Assembly: GCA_030673825.1 (NCBI GenBank)
Contig: JAUTCS010000109.1
Coordinates: forward strand, 1-59,028
Origin: Verrucomicrobiota bacterium JB024
Lineage (GTDB): Bacteria > Verrucomicrobiota > Verrucomicrobiia > Opitutales > Cerasicoccaceae
DNA length: 59,028 nt
Direction: 5' to 3'
Shown: positions 37,099 through 46,599 of the stretch, one piece after another
Position numbering within the stretch: the first letter of the stretch is position 1
Layout of the letters: every line of letters begins with the position of its first letter
Position numbers and translations under genes: made by a program
Notes under the pieces: generated by a model
What the model saw: the letters and a program-made list of their open reading frames with translations, nothing else
Told to the model about the DNA's origin: nothing
Database searches by the model: none

Positions 37099-37566
37099 AT
37101 GACCCTCATCGTCGCCCTCATCGTCATCGCCCTGGTGCTGTTCTTCCTGGAGATTTTTCTGCCGGGGGGGATCCTCGCCGTGGTCGGGGCGGGGTGCCTG
37201 CTGGGGGCCTCGTACCTGACGTACGAGGAGTATGGTGTCGTGGCCGGGGCGGGCGTGCTGGTCGGCTCGGGCGTGGTCAGCCTGGTTTTCTTTTTCCTGG
37301 AGCTGCAACTGCTCAAGAGCACCCGCTTCGGGGGGTTCCTGCGCTCGGAAGGCTCGATCCAGGGCGGCTCCAACGCCCCCGCCGGGGACGACTCCCTCGT
37401 GGGCAAACAGGGGACCGCCTTGACAACCATGGCCCCCTCGGGCAGGGTCCGCATTGACGGACGCAACTACGAGGCCGCCGCCCAGGGCGGCTACGTGGCC
37501 AAAGGCACCTCCATCGAGGTCGTCCGCGTCGAAAGCTTTAAACTCATCATCAAACCATTGTCATGA
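37099..37566 (+). CDS. NfeD-family protein, short form
   Basis: The protein has 155 residues. Two to three membrane helices ([50 protein letters not shown]-like) are followed by an NfeD OB fold ([26 protein letters not shown]). It lacks the protease domain. Short NfeD proteins pair with flotillins, and this gene overlaps floA as ATGA. The start at 37099 is chosen because hydrophobic sequence begins there. Confidence 0.9.
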   Translation: MTLIVALIVIALVLFFLEIFLPGGILAVVGAGCLLGASYLTYEEYGVVAGAGVLVGSGVVSLVFFFLELQLLKSTRFGGFLRSEGSIQGGSNAPAGDDSLVGKQGTALTTMAPSGRVRIDGRNYEAAAQGGYVAKGTSIEVVRVESFKLIIKPLS

Positions 37567-38600
37567 TACCATCCGCACTCGCTGTCTCTCCCCTCGTCCT
37601 GATCGGTCTCGGCATCGCCGGCCTGATTGTCCTGTTCCTGTTTTTCATCTTCATCTCGTTCTTCACGGTCTGGATGAAGGCCCTCTCCTCGGGGGCGCAA
37701 GTAAGCATCGGCACGCTGATCGCCATGCGCTTTTTCCGCCGCCTGCCCTACTCCCTCATCGTGGACGCGCGCATCATGTCCGTAAAGGCCGGGATCGACC
37801 TGTCCATCAATCAGATCGAGACCCAGTACATGGCCGGGGGCAACATCATCGAGACCGTCCAGGCCCTCATTAACGCCAAGAAGGCCGGTATCTTCCTGGA
37901 TTGGGACAAGGCCTGCGCCATCGACCTGGCCACCAAGGGCACGAGCAAGTCTGTCATGGAGGCCGTGCACACCTCCATCAACCCCAAGGTCATCGATTGC
38001 CCCGCGCCCACCAGCGGCCGCAACACCATCGACGGCGTGGCCAAGGACGGTATCCAGGTCAAGGCCCGCGCGCGCGTCACCGTGCGCTCGAACCTCGACC
38101 ACTACGTCGGCAACGCCCTGGAGGAGACCATTATCGCCCGTGTCGGCGAGGGTATCGTCACCACCATCGGCTCGGCCGAGAGTTACAAGTTCGTCCTGGA
38201 GAACCCGGACCGCATTTCCAAAAACGTGCTCGAACGCGGCCTCGACGTGGGCACCGCCTTTGAGATTATTTCCATCGACATCGCCGACGTGGACGTGGGC
38301 GAAAACATCGGAGCCAAGCTCCAGGAAGCCCAGGCCATCGCCAACAAGAACATGGCCCAGGCCCAGGCCGAAATCCGCCGCGCCGCCGCCGTCGCCCTCG
38401 AACAGGAGATGAAGGCCCGCGTGCAGGAAATGCAGGCCAAGGTCGTCGAAGCCGAGGCCGAGGTTCCGCTCGCTCTGGCCGAATCCCTGCGCTCCGGCAA
38501 GATGGGCTTCATGGACTACTACCGCCTCCAGAACATCCAGTCCGACACCGCCATGCGCGAGTCCATCTCCAAGCCCGAGGAACCGGGTCGCCAGGAGTAA
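37563..38600 (+). CDS. floA: Flotillin-like protein FloA
   Basis: FloA is a scaffold of bacterial membrane microdomains. Length is 345 residues. An N-terminal hydrophobic anchor ([24 protein letters not shown]) is followed by the SPFH region, about residues 50-220 ([31 protein letters not shown]). A helical tail rich in Ala, Glu and Lys ([39 protein letters not shown]) follows. The gene overlaps the short NfeD gene. The FloA (YqfA) type is supported by size and by [26 protein letters not shown]. Confidence 0.95.
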   Translation: MIPSALAVSPLVLIGLGIAGLIVLFLFFIFISFFTVWMKALSSGAQVSIGTLIAMRFFRRLPYSLIVDARIMSVKAGIDLSINQIETQYMAGGNIIETVQALINAKKAGIFLDWDKACAIDLATKGTSKSVMEAVHTSINPKVIDCPAPTSGRNTIDGVAKDGIQVKARARVTVRSNLDHYVGNALEETIIARVGEGIVTTIGSAESYKFVLENPDRISKNVLERGLDVGTAFEIISIDIADVDVGENIGAKLQEAQAIANKNMAQAQAEIRRAAAVALEQEMKARVQEMQAKVVEAEAEVPLALAESLRSGKMGFMDYYRLQNIQSDTAMRESISKPEEPGRQE

Positions 38601-38650
38601 CCCGGCCCGCATCCGCGACTCCCACACCTTAACCTTCCGCTCCGCTCCCC

Positions 38651-39370
38651 ATGGTCCACACTGCCTCCCTCGAAGAATGGCTCGTGCCGGTCGTGGTCTT
38701 CGTCATCTGGGCGATTAATGCCGCCATCTCGGTGGCGAAGAAAAAGAGCGAGGAGGAGAACGGCGGGGAGTCGCCGCAGCGGCCCTTCACGCCGCTGAAC
38801 CACCCGGCCAACGACGACACCGAGCGCACCCGCCGCATCCAGGAGGAAATCCGCCGCAAGATCGCCGAGCGGCGCGGAGAGGTCGTCCCCCCGTCAGCGG
38901 CTGACACTTCCCCCGCCTATCCCCAGGAGCAACCGCCGCCCCTGCGGCGCACGGCGGAGCGCATGCCCTCGCCGCTGGAGGCTCCCCGGCCCATGACTTC
39001 GCCCCGCGAGGTGGCCCACCGCCGCCCGACCTACGCCCCCGACGCGGGGCCGGTTTACCGGGAGCAGCCGGAACCGCGCAACGACTACCTGGCCCAGCTC
39101 GAAGCACAGCGCCGCCAGATCGAGGAGTCCGAGCGCCAGGCCGAGGCCATCCGCCGCCAGGCCCGCGCCCAGGCCGCCCGCCGCAAGGCCAAGCCCATCC
39201 TGAAAAAGACGACTTCCGCCGGGGCCGGCCTTCCGTCCATCCGCGGCAGCCTCAAGCGCGAGCTGCGCGATCCCGCCGCCATCCGCAAGGCCGTCCTGCA
39301 CTACGAGATCCTCGGCACCCCCATGGGTATGCGCCGCGACGGCCAGCTCTACCCGCACTGGGAAGTTTGA
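38651..39370 (+). CDS. Membrane-anchored low-complexity protein, conserved C-terminus
   Basis: The protein has 239 residues, with one N-terminal helix (EEWLVPVVVFVIWAINAAISVA). A long Arg/Pro/Glu-rich disordered middle is followed by a conserved tail, SIRGSLKRELRDPAAIRKAVLHYEILGTPMGMR. The tail motif (LRDPxxxRxAvxxxEILGxP) is one I have seen in proteins of Planctomycetes and Verrucomicrobia; its function is not known to me. Position 50 bases after floA suggests it belongs to the same microdomain operon. Confidence 0.7.
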   Translation: MVHTASLEEWLVPVVVFVIWAINAAISVAKKKSEEENGGESPQRPFTPLNHPANDDTERTRRIQEEIRRKIAERRGEVVPPSAADTSPAYPQEQPPPLRRTAERMPSPLEAPRPMTSPREVAHRRPTYAPDAGPVYREQPEPRNDYLAQLEAQRRQIEESERQAEAIRRQARAQAARRKAKPILKKTTSAGAGLPSIRGSLKRELRDPAAIRKAVLHYEILGTPMGMRRDGQLYPHWEV

Positions 39371-39476
39371 GGGGTTCGAAAGTTTAATGGTTTGAGAGTT
39401 CGAAGATCAGGGCGGGCGGTTCCTGTCTGTTTGTTTTTTTCCTTAACCAACCCCCACTCGTAGCCCCCACCCCGCC

Positions 39477-40055
39477 ATGCCGTTCAAACGACTTCTGACG
39501 ACTCTTCTGCTGAGCCTGCTCACCTTCACGCTCTGTCACGGTGACGGAGCTTTTCGCGACCGCATCGGCGACTGGCAGCTTGCGGGCGTGCGCGTGTACG
39601 ACGATCCCGACCTAGGCTTCAGCCTGCGCTACGATCAGCCGGACAATCAGGATAAGTTCGACGTTTATTTCTACAATAATGGCCAGACCGACCTCGGCAC
39701 CGGCCTCCCCGGCAACGCCGTGGCCCGTGAACTGGGGCAGGTCATCGCGGGCATCCAGGAGATTGGCAAGCGTGGCTACTACTCGGACATTTCCGAGCCA
39801 AAACTCGGACAGGGCACGATGGACCTCAACGGTGACGAGGTCGCTTTCATGTTCGCCCACGTCACTTACCGCCAGACAGACAAGGACAGCGAAAAACTCG
39901 GTAATCCCAGCACGGATCTGCGGCAGTCCTTCGCCTTCCTAACCACGTACCAGGGCCGCTTCCTCAAGGTGCGCTTCACCGTCATCAGCGAGGATTACGA
40001 CGCGGCTTTCGCGCAGTTCAACGGCATCCTTGAGCAGCTTGAACGCAGCTTTTAG
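39477..40055 (+). CDS. Hypothetical exported protein
   Basis: The protein has 192 residues with a Sec signal (MPFKRLLTTLLLSLLTFTLCHG) that does not fit a lipobox, because the residue before Cys is Leu. The mature sequence is mixed alpha/beta, with no recognised domain. It might share a transcript with the floA operon, but a 106-base gap lies between. It is followed by a degraded CACGAAG-type repeat. Confidence 0.7.
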   Translation: MPFKRLLTTLLLSLLTFTLCHGDGAFRDRIGDWQLAGVRVYDDPDLGFSLRYDQPDNQDKFDVYFYNNGQTDLGTGLPGNAVARELGQVIAGIQEIGKRGYYSDISEPKLGQGTMDLNGDEVAFMFAHVTYRQTDKDSEKLGNPSTDLRQSFAFLTTYQGRFLKVRFTVISEDYDAAFAQFNGILEQLERSF

Positions 40056-40277
40056 GGCGGTTTATTAAAGCGACCACGTAAAAGCACAAAGAAAACACGA
40101 AAGGCACGAAGCCTTTGCGCGTGGATTCTTTTACCTTTGTGTCTGCGTAATCAGACAAAAACGGAAGGTATCCGATCCGTTCGCCGGGCAATCGCTTTGG
40201 TGTAACGCCACCCCATGTCTTTGCTCCCGGCAAAAGCATCCCGGTACGCAGGCACCGAGGGTGCTGGGCTTCCACTG

Positions 40278-41165
40278 CTAGCGGCTTTGCGGGGGGGCGA
40301 TGGGGCCGTCCATGCCGTAGTAGGTCTGGCGAAGGCCCGTCTGGTTCGACTTGAAGCGCTCGCCGCCGATCTCAACGGTCACGTTCTGGATTTCCGGACT
40401 GACCACGCGGATGACGCCGTTGCGCTCCACCGTGACGGATTGGCCCGCGCTCAGCGAGCCCTTGAAAAGTTCTTCCAGATTATTCTCCTGGCGCACCAGC
40501 ACGTAGGCGTTGGCCGTGGCGATGATCGTGACCGGGCCGTTCTGGGCCGGATCGGGCAGGCTGGGCGTCGGCACTGTCGGGGTGGCGGGTGTGGTAGCGG
40601 CGGGCGGCGTCGAGGCGAGGTCACCCTCGTCCACCGGCGTGCTCGGACTAATCAACATATTGACCAGCATGGCCAGCAGCGCGACCAGCACAAACGTCCC
40701 CGCGACAATCAGGCCGATCTTCCAGTACAGGGTCGAGTCGGTCTTCTGCTCCATCGGGTCGGCCGGACCGGAGCTGGGGCGCTCCTTGATCTTGGCGGTC
40801 TTGGCCACCTTGGCACTGTGTTCGCCAAAGGGCGGGGCCGACTCCGTGCCGCCGAGGGTCTTGGGCTCCTCGGGCAGGTCCATCCGGCCAAAAAATTCCC
40901 GGTTCTCACGCTTGGAAGCGACTTTGCTGGCACCGAGCAGGACGGCGTTGTAGTCCGTCATCAGCTTGTCCTCGTCCAGCTTGAGGTAGCGGCCGTAAAT
41001 TTTCAGGAAGCCGCGCTTGTACACGTCGGGCAGATCGAAGTCGAACTGGTTGTTCTCGAAATGCATGAGAAAGTCGCTCCGGACCTTCGTCGCCTCGGCA
41101 GCCTCACGGATGGAGATGCCCTGCCGCTTGCGTGCTTCCTCTAGTCTGTCACCGATGTTCGGCAT
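40278..41165 (-). CDS. RodZ-like helix-turn-helix membrane protein
   Basis: The protein has 295 residues. The N-terminal HTH_25 domain (NIGDRLEEARKRQGISIREAAEATKVRSDFL, then LPDVYKRGFLKIYGRYL) sits in the cytoplasm. One membrane helix (WKIGLIVAGTFVLVALLAMLVNMLI, about residues 163-187) and a Pro/Thr-rich linker lead to a periplasmic DUF4115-type domain (AYVLVRQENN, FKGSLSAGQSVTV). This is the domain order of RodZ, which couples MreB to the cell-wall machinery. I chose the ATG at 41165. Divergence from E. coli RodZ is considerable, so the name is a family assignment. Confidence 0.85.
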   Translation of the reverse strand: MPNIGDRLEEARKRQGISIREAAEATKVRSDFLMHFENNQFDFDLPDVYKRGFLKIYGRYLKLDEDKLMTDYNAVLLGASKVASKRENREFFGRMDLPEEPKTLGGTESAPPFGEHSAKVAKTAKIKERPSSGPADPMEQKTDSTLYWKIGLIVAGTFVLVALLAMLVNMLISPSTPVDEGDLASTPPAATTPATPTVPTPSLPDPAQNGPVTIIATANAYVLVRQENNLEELFKGSLSAGQSVTVERNGVIRVVSPEIQNVTVEIGGERFKSNQTGLRQTYYGMDGPIAPPQSR

Positions 41166-41343
41166 TCTAAATTCGGGAGTTTGTGAGCATTCGCCAACCG
41201 ATGGCAAGGAGGAAAGTCAGTCTGGCGCAGAAACTTGCACGCCACCCGGCGGGCGGGTAAATCCCGCCCCGGCAGATCACCGATACGTTTTTGTGAAGGA
41301 AAACCACGGGCCCGGCGGACACGGGCGCCTTCCCCCCGCCCGC

Positions 41344-42495
41344 TCAGCGCAGTTGCAGGATTGCGCCCTTGAGGTAGTGGCTCTCGGGCATACCCAGCAG
41401 AACGGGGTGGTCGGCGGGCTGGCCGGTCTCCTCCCGCACGATGAAGTCGCGCCGGGCGTCCCCGGCAGCCTCGGCCAGCACATCCATGAACTGCGCCGGG
41501 GCGACATTCTGCGAGCACGAGTAGGTGGCGAGGATGCCGCCGGGGGCGAGCAGGCGCATGGCCCGCAGGTTCAGCTCCTTGTAGCCGCGCAGCGCCCCGT
41601 CGAGGGACTTCTTGCTGCGGGCGAAGGACGGCGGATCGAGCACGATCAGGTCAAAGGTCTCTTTCCGGTTGGCCGTGAACCAGTCGAACATGTTCATAAC
41701 CGAAAAATCCACCGACAGGCGGTTCTTGCCGGCATTGAGCCGGGCCGTCTGCACGCACTCCTCTGAAATGTCCACCGCCAGGACGGACGCTGCCCCGGCC
41801 TTGGCACAGTGCAGCGCGAAGCCGCCCTGGTTGCAGAAGCCGTCCAGCACGCGCCGCCCCTTCGCCAGCGCGGCCACGCCCCGGTGCTGTTCCCGCTGAT
41901 CGAGATAAAAGCCCGTCTTGTGCCCGCCTTGCAGGTCGATGAAGAACTCGATCCCGTCCAGCGTCATCCAGGTGGCCCCGGCGCGTTCGCCGCTGAGGGT
42001 GGTGACGGTCGTCTCCAGTCCCTCCAGCTTGCGGCTGGGGGCGTCGTTGCGGTAAACAATCTCGCTCGGGGACAACAGGCGCTTCAGGCACTCAGTGATG
42101 AGCGGCAACGCCCGGTCCATCCCGGCAGTCAGCGCCTGCACGACAAGCACCTCGCCGAACTGGTCCACGACCAGCCCCGGCAGACCGTCGGCCTCGGACC
42201 AGACGAGGCGGCGGGCGGTGTCCGGCGCGCGCCGGGCGATGGCGGCCTCCAGCGCCTGGGCCAGAAAGGCCTCGTCAAAGACAGCCTTGTCGCGGCTGAT
42301 CCGCCGCCAGATGATCTGGGAGCGCCCGTTGTACAGGCCCACGCCCAGGAAGCGTCCGCGCGAATCGCGCAGCTCGACGGTTTGGCCGTTGTGCTCGGCG
42401 GGCAGCAGGCGGGTGACTTCCCCGCTGAAGACCCAGGGATGCCCCCGCAGTACACGCGGAGCCGGACCCGGCTTGAGTTTTAAGGAGACGCTCAT
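41344..42495 (-). CDS. rlmI: 23S rRNA (cytosine) methyltransferase, RlmI family
   Basis: This is a class I SAM-dependent RNA m5C methyltransferase. Length is 383 residues. An N-terminal PUA domain (PRVLRGHPWVFSGEV, then LGVGLYNGRSQIIWRR) is followed by an EEHEE domain and the methylase domain with VLDGFCNQGGFALHCA (SAM site), VDISEECVQTARLN and the catalytic region LIVLDPPSFARSKKSL. TYSCSQNV provides the second conserved cysteine. In E. coli, RlmI modifies C1962 of 23S rRNA; the same target is likely but unproven. Confidence 0.92.
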   Translation of the reverse strand: MSVSLKLKPGPAPRVLRGHPWVFSGEVTRLLPAEHNGQTVELRDSRGRFLGVGLYNGRSQIIWRRISRDKAVFDEAFLAQALEAAIARRAPDTARRLVWSEADGLPGLVVDQFGEVLVVQALTAGMDRALPLITECLKRLLSPSEIVYRNDAPSRKLEGLETTVTTLSGERAGATWMTLDGIEFFIDLQGGHKTGFYLDQREQHRGVAALAKGRRVLDGFCNQGGFALHCAKAGAASVLAVDISEECVQTARLNAGKNRLSVDFSVMNMFDWFTANRKETFDLIVLDPPSFARSKKSLDGALRGYKELNLRAMRLLAPGGILATYSCSQNVAPAQFMDVLAEAAGDARRDFIVREETGQPADHPVLLGMPESHYLKGAILQLR

Positions 42496-42800
42496 GGAAA
42501 TCGGGAGGCTGGCGGAAACTGTCTGCCAACGGCAAACGGTCGTTTGCGCGGGGGAACAGGCTCCGGAAAGGCGGGGGCAGTTGAAGATTAAATATCACCC
42601 CACCGCGAGCTAATTCAAGCCCGGATATCCGACCGGTCTCTTTCCCGTCCCGGGCACTCCTGGCCGCCCCGAGAAATCTGTAACGAAAGCCCTGCCCGCG
42701 TGAGATATCCCATAAAAACTCCGAGCAACGGGATTGCCTTGCCGCCCCTGCTCCCTAACGGTCTTTACCTAGGCAATTATCCCGAAAGAGCCCCAAAGTC
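42496..42800. other. 305-base intergenic region without recognisable features
   Basis: The region separates two divergent genes, so it must contain both promoters. I see no repeat, terminator or RNA gene in it. Short open frames overlap the start of the VOC gene and look like shadows. Confidence 0.5.
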
Positions 42801-43208
42801 ATGGACAAGCGTATCCCAACCGCCAGCTTTTCGTATCGATTGGCCGGATTTAACCTGCCCTCGCCCAACCCTGAACGTATGGCCGACTTTTACCAGTCCG
42901 TCCTCGGCGCACGCATCGTCAACGATGACGCGCACGGCGGGCCGCATCGTATCGAAATCTGGTTCGGCGAAAGCAGGGAAGGCGCCCCCTGGATCACCGT
43001 CCACCAAGATGCGGCCTTTCTGCCCCCCACCGCTCGCACCTGCCAGGGGTTTGAATTCCGCGTGGCGGATGTTGACGCCGAATACCGGCGCATACGGGCG
43101 TTAGGCATTGAGATGCAGGAACCGCCGACAGACCTGCCTTGGGGTTTCCGTTATTTCCATCTCGTGGACCCCGACGGCAACGGCATCGATATTGTCGCGG
43201 CTCTCTGA
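42801..43208 (+). CDS. VOC-family protein (glyoxalase/bleomycin resistance fold)
   Basis: The protein has 135 residues, a single-chain pair of beta-alpha-beta-beta-beta modules. FNLPSPNPERMADFYQSVLGA and FEFRVADVDAEYRRIRALG, then FHLVDPDGNGIDIV, are the usual VOC signatures. The metal-site residues are not all obvious (no His in the first strand). The substrate is unknown. It is convergent with the LptF/G gene. Confidence 0.82.
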   Translation: MDKRIPTASFSYRLAGFNLPSPNPERMADFYQSVLGARIVNDDAHGGPHRIEIWFGESREGAPWITVHQDAAFLPPTARTCQGFEFRVADVDAEYRRIRALGIEMQEPPTDLPWGFRYFHLVDPDGNGIDIVAAL

Positions 43209-43239
43209 CAGAGAGCCGCCCAAACAGAGTCCGACCGGC

Positions 43240-44352
43240 TCAGGACACCTTGCGAAAGAGATAAAAGGACAGTCCGAGCATGAGGACCAGTGGCAGCCAG
43301 GCCGAGATCATGAGCGGGAGCAGTTCCTGCTCGCCCAGCAGGCGGCAGACGCTGGAGACCAGATAGTACAGGACGAAGAGCCCGACCGACTTCGACACGC
43401 CTACGAGGGGATTCGTCCGCACCCCGGCCACGGCGAAGGGGATGGCGATCCCGACCACCACCAGACAGCGGAAAGGACTGGCCAGGATGTTGATCATCCG
43501 GATCTCGTAGGACTTCATCTTCGGGTTGGTCTCGACCGGAATCTTCTCCAAGATCATCTGGAGTTCGAAATACGAGAGGTCCTGCGGCTTCTTGCTCAGG
43601 GTCTTCATTAATACCGGGTCCTCGGTGAAGTCCGTGTACGCGCGCTTGTCGAAGGTCTTGGAGTGGTACACCTCGCCGCTGGCGGGATCGACCTTGAGCT
43701 CGCGCCCATCGAGGAAGACCCAGTGGTTGTCGGCGTCATCGTAGTAGCCCTCGCGCGCGGTGATCCGGCCCGTCTCGCGCCCGTAGGGGTCGTGCTGGTA
43801 CACGTTGATCCCGAAGCCCTCGTAGGAGTACTCGCTAAAGTTGTTCATGAACCACAACCGGCCCTCGACCTGGTTGTCGAAGCACAGCAGCGGGATGTTG
43901 CCGATAAAGCGCTTCTCCAGGTGCTGCTCGTCGGCGGCGAAGTGGAGGTTGTCCTTGAGCACGCGGCTCTGCTCGATCGACCAGGGCACCAGGCGGGCGT
44001 TCAGGTACAGCAGCAGGGCCGAGAGCACCAGCCCGGCAAACCACAGGCTGCGGGTGATGCGCCACAGGTTCATCCCAGCCGAGCGCATGGCCACGACCTC
44101 GTTGTTGCGGTGGAGGTTGCCCAGCGAAAACAGCAGCGAAATCAGCAGGCTGATCGGGATGATCGTCGGCAGAAAGCTCGGAGTGTACAGGCCAAAGTAC
44201 TTGATCACCTCCCACGTGGTCGCCCCCCAGTTGATGAAGTCGGGCAGGTCGTCGTAGAGGCGCTCCAGCAGAAGAATCCCCAGCGTGGCCGCGAGCGCCA
44301 GCACGAAGATCTTCAGCCACTCGGAAAAGACGTAACGGTCAAGCAGGCTCAT
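43240..44352 (-). CDS. LptF/LptG-family permease
   Basis: The protein has 370 residues of the YjgP/YjgQ family, the membrane part of the lipopolysaccharide exporter LptB2FG. Membrane helices at the N-terminus ([23 protein letters not shown]) and C-terminus ([28 protein letters not shown], then further helices) flank a periplasmic beta-jellyroll domain. [30 protein letters not shown] is the family signature. The frame is open far upstream because of the antisense of a neighbour, but the family N-terminus starts at 44352. Only one of the two LptF/G paralogues is here. Confidence 0.9.
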   Translation of the reverse strand: MSLLDRYVFSEWLKIFVLALAATLGILLLERLYDDLPDFINWGATTWEVIKYFGLYTPSFLPTIIPISLLISLLFSLGNLHRNNEVVAMRSAGMNLWRITRSLWFAGLVLSALLLYLNARLVPWSIEQSRVLKDNLHFAADEQHLEKRFIGNIPLLCFDNQVEGRLWFMNNFSEYSYEGFGINVYQHDPYGRETGRITAREGYYDDADNHWVFLDGRELKVDPASGEVYHSKTFDKRAYTDFTEDPVLMKTLSKKPQDLSYFELQMILEKIPVETNPKMKSYEIRMINILASPFRCLVVVGIAIPFAVAGVRTNPLVGVSKSVGLFVLYYLVSSVCRLLGEQELLPLMISAWLPLVLMLGLSFYLFRKVS

Positions 44353-44445
44353 GCATCCAATAACCGACCACCCTGCCCCGCGTTTGTGCCCAAGTCGATT
44401 TTTTTCTGGCCCGCTGGCATGGAAGCTGTTGTATGCAAGGCACTC

Positions 44446-46191
44446 ATGGCAAACCCCGGCTCGAAGGAAGGATGGAACTCCCGGCTCGGCGTCATCCTCG
44501 CGGTGGCAGGCAGCGCGGTCGGCCTGGGCAACTTCCTGCGCTTCCCCGGCAATGTCGCCCAGCACGGCGGCGGCGCGTTCATGATCGCCTACGTCATTTC
44601 CTTCCTCATCATCGGGTTGCCCATCTGCTGGGCGGAGTGGACGATGGGGCGCAGCGGCGGCTCCAAGGGCTTCAACTCCTGCCCCGGCATCTTCAACGCC
44701 ATCTGGCGCAGCCCGGCGGCCAAGTACGTGGGCGTCATCGGGGTGCTCTCCCCGGTCATCATCTACATGTACTACGTCAATATCGAGGCGTGGTGCCTGG
44801 GCTACGCGGTCAATTTCCTGACCGGGAACCTCGACTTCGCCAACGCACAGGAGTCGTCCTCGTGGTGGGGGAACTTCATCGGAGCCGACGGGGACGGCGA
44901 CGCGCTCCGGTCCTTCGGGCTGGGGGGCGTGGGCCTTTACCTGCTGGCGGCTTTCGTGCTGAATTTCGTTCTCACGTACCGGGGTGTCTCCGGGGGCATC
45001 GAGCTGTTCTGCAAGGTGGCCGTACCCACCCTGGTCATCCTCGCCCTCGTGGTGCTCGTGCGCGTGCTGACCCTGGGCACGCCCGTCCCTAGCGAGCCCG
45101 CCGAGAACGTCAACAACGGACTGGGCTTTCTCTGGAACCCGACCAAAACCTTTTTCGAGGAGACCGACCCGGCCACCGGCCAGCCTCTCCTGCATCGCGA
45201 GGTCGTGGACAAAGACCTGATCACGCAGTTTGAGTCGCAAGCCGCCGCCGAGCCGACCCGCTACCGGGTCTATCAGGTCTCCCTCTGGCATCAACTGGCC
45301 GACCCGCAGCTGTGGCTGGCCGCCGCCGGGCAGATATTCTTTTCGCTCTCGGTGGGCTTCGGGGTCATCACCACCTACGCCAGCTATATGCGCAAGGACG
45401 ATGACGTCGTGCTCAGCGGGCTCGCCGCCACCAGCGCGAACGAGTTCTGCGAGGTGGCGCTCGGGGGGCTCATCACCGTGCCCGCGGCGGTCGCCTTTAT
45501 CGGCGTGGCCGGGCTGGCGGGCGTGGGGCTGAGCACGTTCGACCTCGGCTTCAAAGTCCTGCCGCTGGTCTTTTCGGAGATGCCCTTCGGCAACTTCTTC
45601 GGTTTCTTGTGGTTTTTCCTGCTCTTCCTCGCGGCCATGACCAGCACAGTCTCGATGGTCCAGCCGGGCATCGCCTTCATCGAGGAGGCGCTCAAGACCG
45701 ACCGCAAGCGCTCGACCGCGCTGCTGGGGCTCATCACCGCCGTGGGCAGCGGCTTCGTCCTGTACTTCAGCAAGGACATCAAGGCCCTCGACACCCTGGA
45801 CTTCTGGGTCGGCACCTTCCTCATCTTCGTGCTGGCCACCATCCAGATCATCATCTTCGGCTGGGTCATCGGCGTGCGGCGCGGTTTCGAGGAAGCCCAC
45901 CGCGGCTCGGCCATCCGCATCCCCGGCATTTACGTAGCCATCATGAAAGTCGTCTGCCCGGTCTTTCTGCTGACCATCATTTCGTTGTGGCTGCTGACCA
46001 AGGTTTTCGGGGTCAACCTGACCAGCGGCCACTCCCAGCTCAGCGGCTACATCACCGACCTGTTCGTCGAGCCCAACCCCGTAGCCTGGCTCAGCGTGGG
46101 GCTCATCGGGCTGCTCGCGGTCGCCTTCGCGCTGATCGCCTCCACCGTCCGCCGCTACAAGGACTACCAGAAACAGGAGGCCGACCAATGA
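44446..46191 (+). CDS. Sodium-dependent neurotransmitter-symporter (NSS) family transporter
   Basis: The protein has 581 residues with LeuT-like fold. [25 protein letters not shown] is the first helix with the unwound Na/substrate site (GNFLRFP). [11 protein letters not shown] follows, and [23 protein letters not shown] carries the sixth-helix site. Likely cargo is an amino acid. The start at 44446 has an AAGG five bases upstream; an alternative Met at 44419 adds nine residues. It overlaps a small gene by ATGA, in the manner of metP-metS. Confidence 0.93.
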   Translation: MANPGSKEGWNSRLGVILAVAGSAVGLGNFLRFPGNVAQHGGGAFMIAYVISFLIIGLPICWAEWTMGRSGGSKGFNSCPGIFNAIWRSPAAKYVGVIGVLSPVIIYMYYVNIEAWCLGYAVNFLTGNLDFANAQESSSWWGNFIGADGDGDALRSFGLGGVGLYLLAAFVLNFVLTYRGVSGGIELFCKVAVPTLVILALVVLVRVLTLGTPVPSEPAENVNNGLGFLWNPTKTFFEETDPATGQPLLHREVVDKDLITQFESQAAAEPTRYRVYQVSLWHQLADPQLWLAAAGQIFFSLSVGFGVITTYASYMRKDDDVVLSGLAATSANEFCEVALGGLITVPAAVAFIGVAGLAGVGLSTFDLGFKVLPLVFSEMPFGNFFGFLWFFLLFLAAMTSTVSMVQPGIAFIEEALKTDRKRSTALLGLITAVGSGFVLYFSKDIKALDTLDFWVGTFLIFVLATIQIIIFGWVIGVRRGFEEAHRGSAIRIPGIYVAIMKVVCPVFLLTIISLWLLTKVFGVNLTSGHSQLSGYITDLFVEPNPVAWLSVGLIGLLAVAFALIASTVRRYKDYQKQEADQ

Positions 46192-46337
46192 CCCCCGCCG
46201 GCTGGACGGTGATGATACTCTCCGTGGGGGCGGTCTGCACGCTATTTACTTGGTGCATGTGGAAAGTCCTTACCACCCCCGAGGAAACCGAGCACATGAA
46301 GGGCATCCAGGACCATACGCCAGACGAGAGGGATTAG
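46188..46337 (+). CDS. MetS-like small subunit of the NSS transporter
   Basis: The protein has 49 residues with a single helix ([23 protein letters not shown]) and a charged tail ([21 protein letters not shown]). It starts inside the stop codon of the transporter gene (ATGA). This matches the MetS family, the accessory subunit of methionine/alanine NSS carriers, in size, helix and PEE...H motif. It is below the length cut-off of most gene finders. Confidence 0.85.
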   Translation: MTPAGWTVMILSVGAVCTLFTWCMWKVLTTPEETEHMKGIQDHTPDERD

Positions 46338-46368
46338 GCTCCGTCTATCGCAACTTGCGGATCGGTTA

Positions 46369-46405
46369 TTTTGCCCACGAAGCCACGCGAAGAAAACGCG
46401 AAGGG
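46369..46405. repeat. CACGAAG/CGCGAAG repeat copy
   Basis: TTTTGCCCACGAAGCCACGC, then GAAGAAAACGCGAAGGG, is a third copy of the element at 19341-19376. Confidence 0.6.
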
Positions 46406-46518
46406 AAACATTGTCCTCTCATCTTGGCGCTGCTTCGCGCATGAGCGCTTGGGTCACTCTCACTCGACACCGGCCATAAACCTGTCTTCCCAAGCCGTGT
46501 AGCGACTGTTGATCGTTA

Positions 46519-46545
46519 GCCGTGGGTTTCAACCCACGGTTTTTC
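46519..46545. repeat. Palindrome CCGTGGGTT-TC-AACCCACGG with T-run
   Basis: A perfect hairpin at 46520-46539 is followed by five T on the plus strand. It may act as a terminator of the NSS transporter operon, 183 bases after the stop codon. Half-copies of the palindrome lie near 150 and at 51754-51770. Confidence 0.55.
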
Positions 46546-46599
46546 GCAATAGGACGATAGGCACGTCGCGCCAGCGACGTTTCACCCGGCTCCTTTCCC

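Noticed and set aside
43240-46188. A 982-residue minus-strand open frame joining the LptF/G permease to sequence antisense to the NSS transporter
   Set aside because: The part before 44352 is low-complexity His/Asp/Gly-rich sequence typical of antisense GC-rich frames. The LptF/G family N-terminus starts at 44352.
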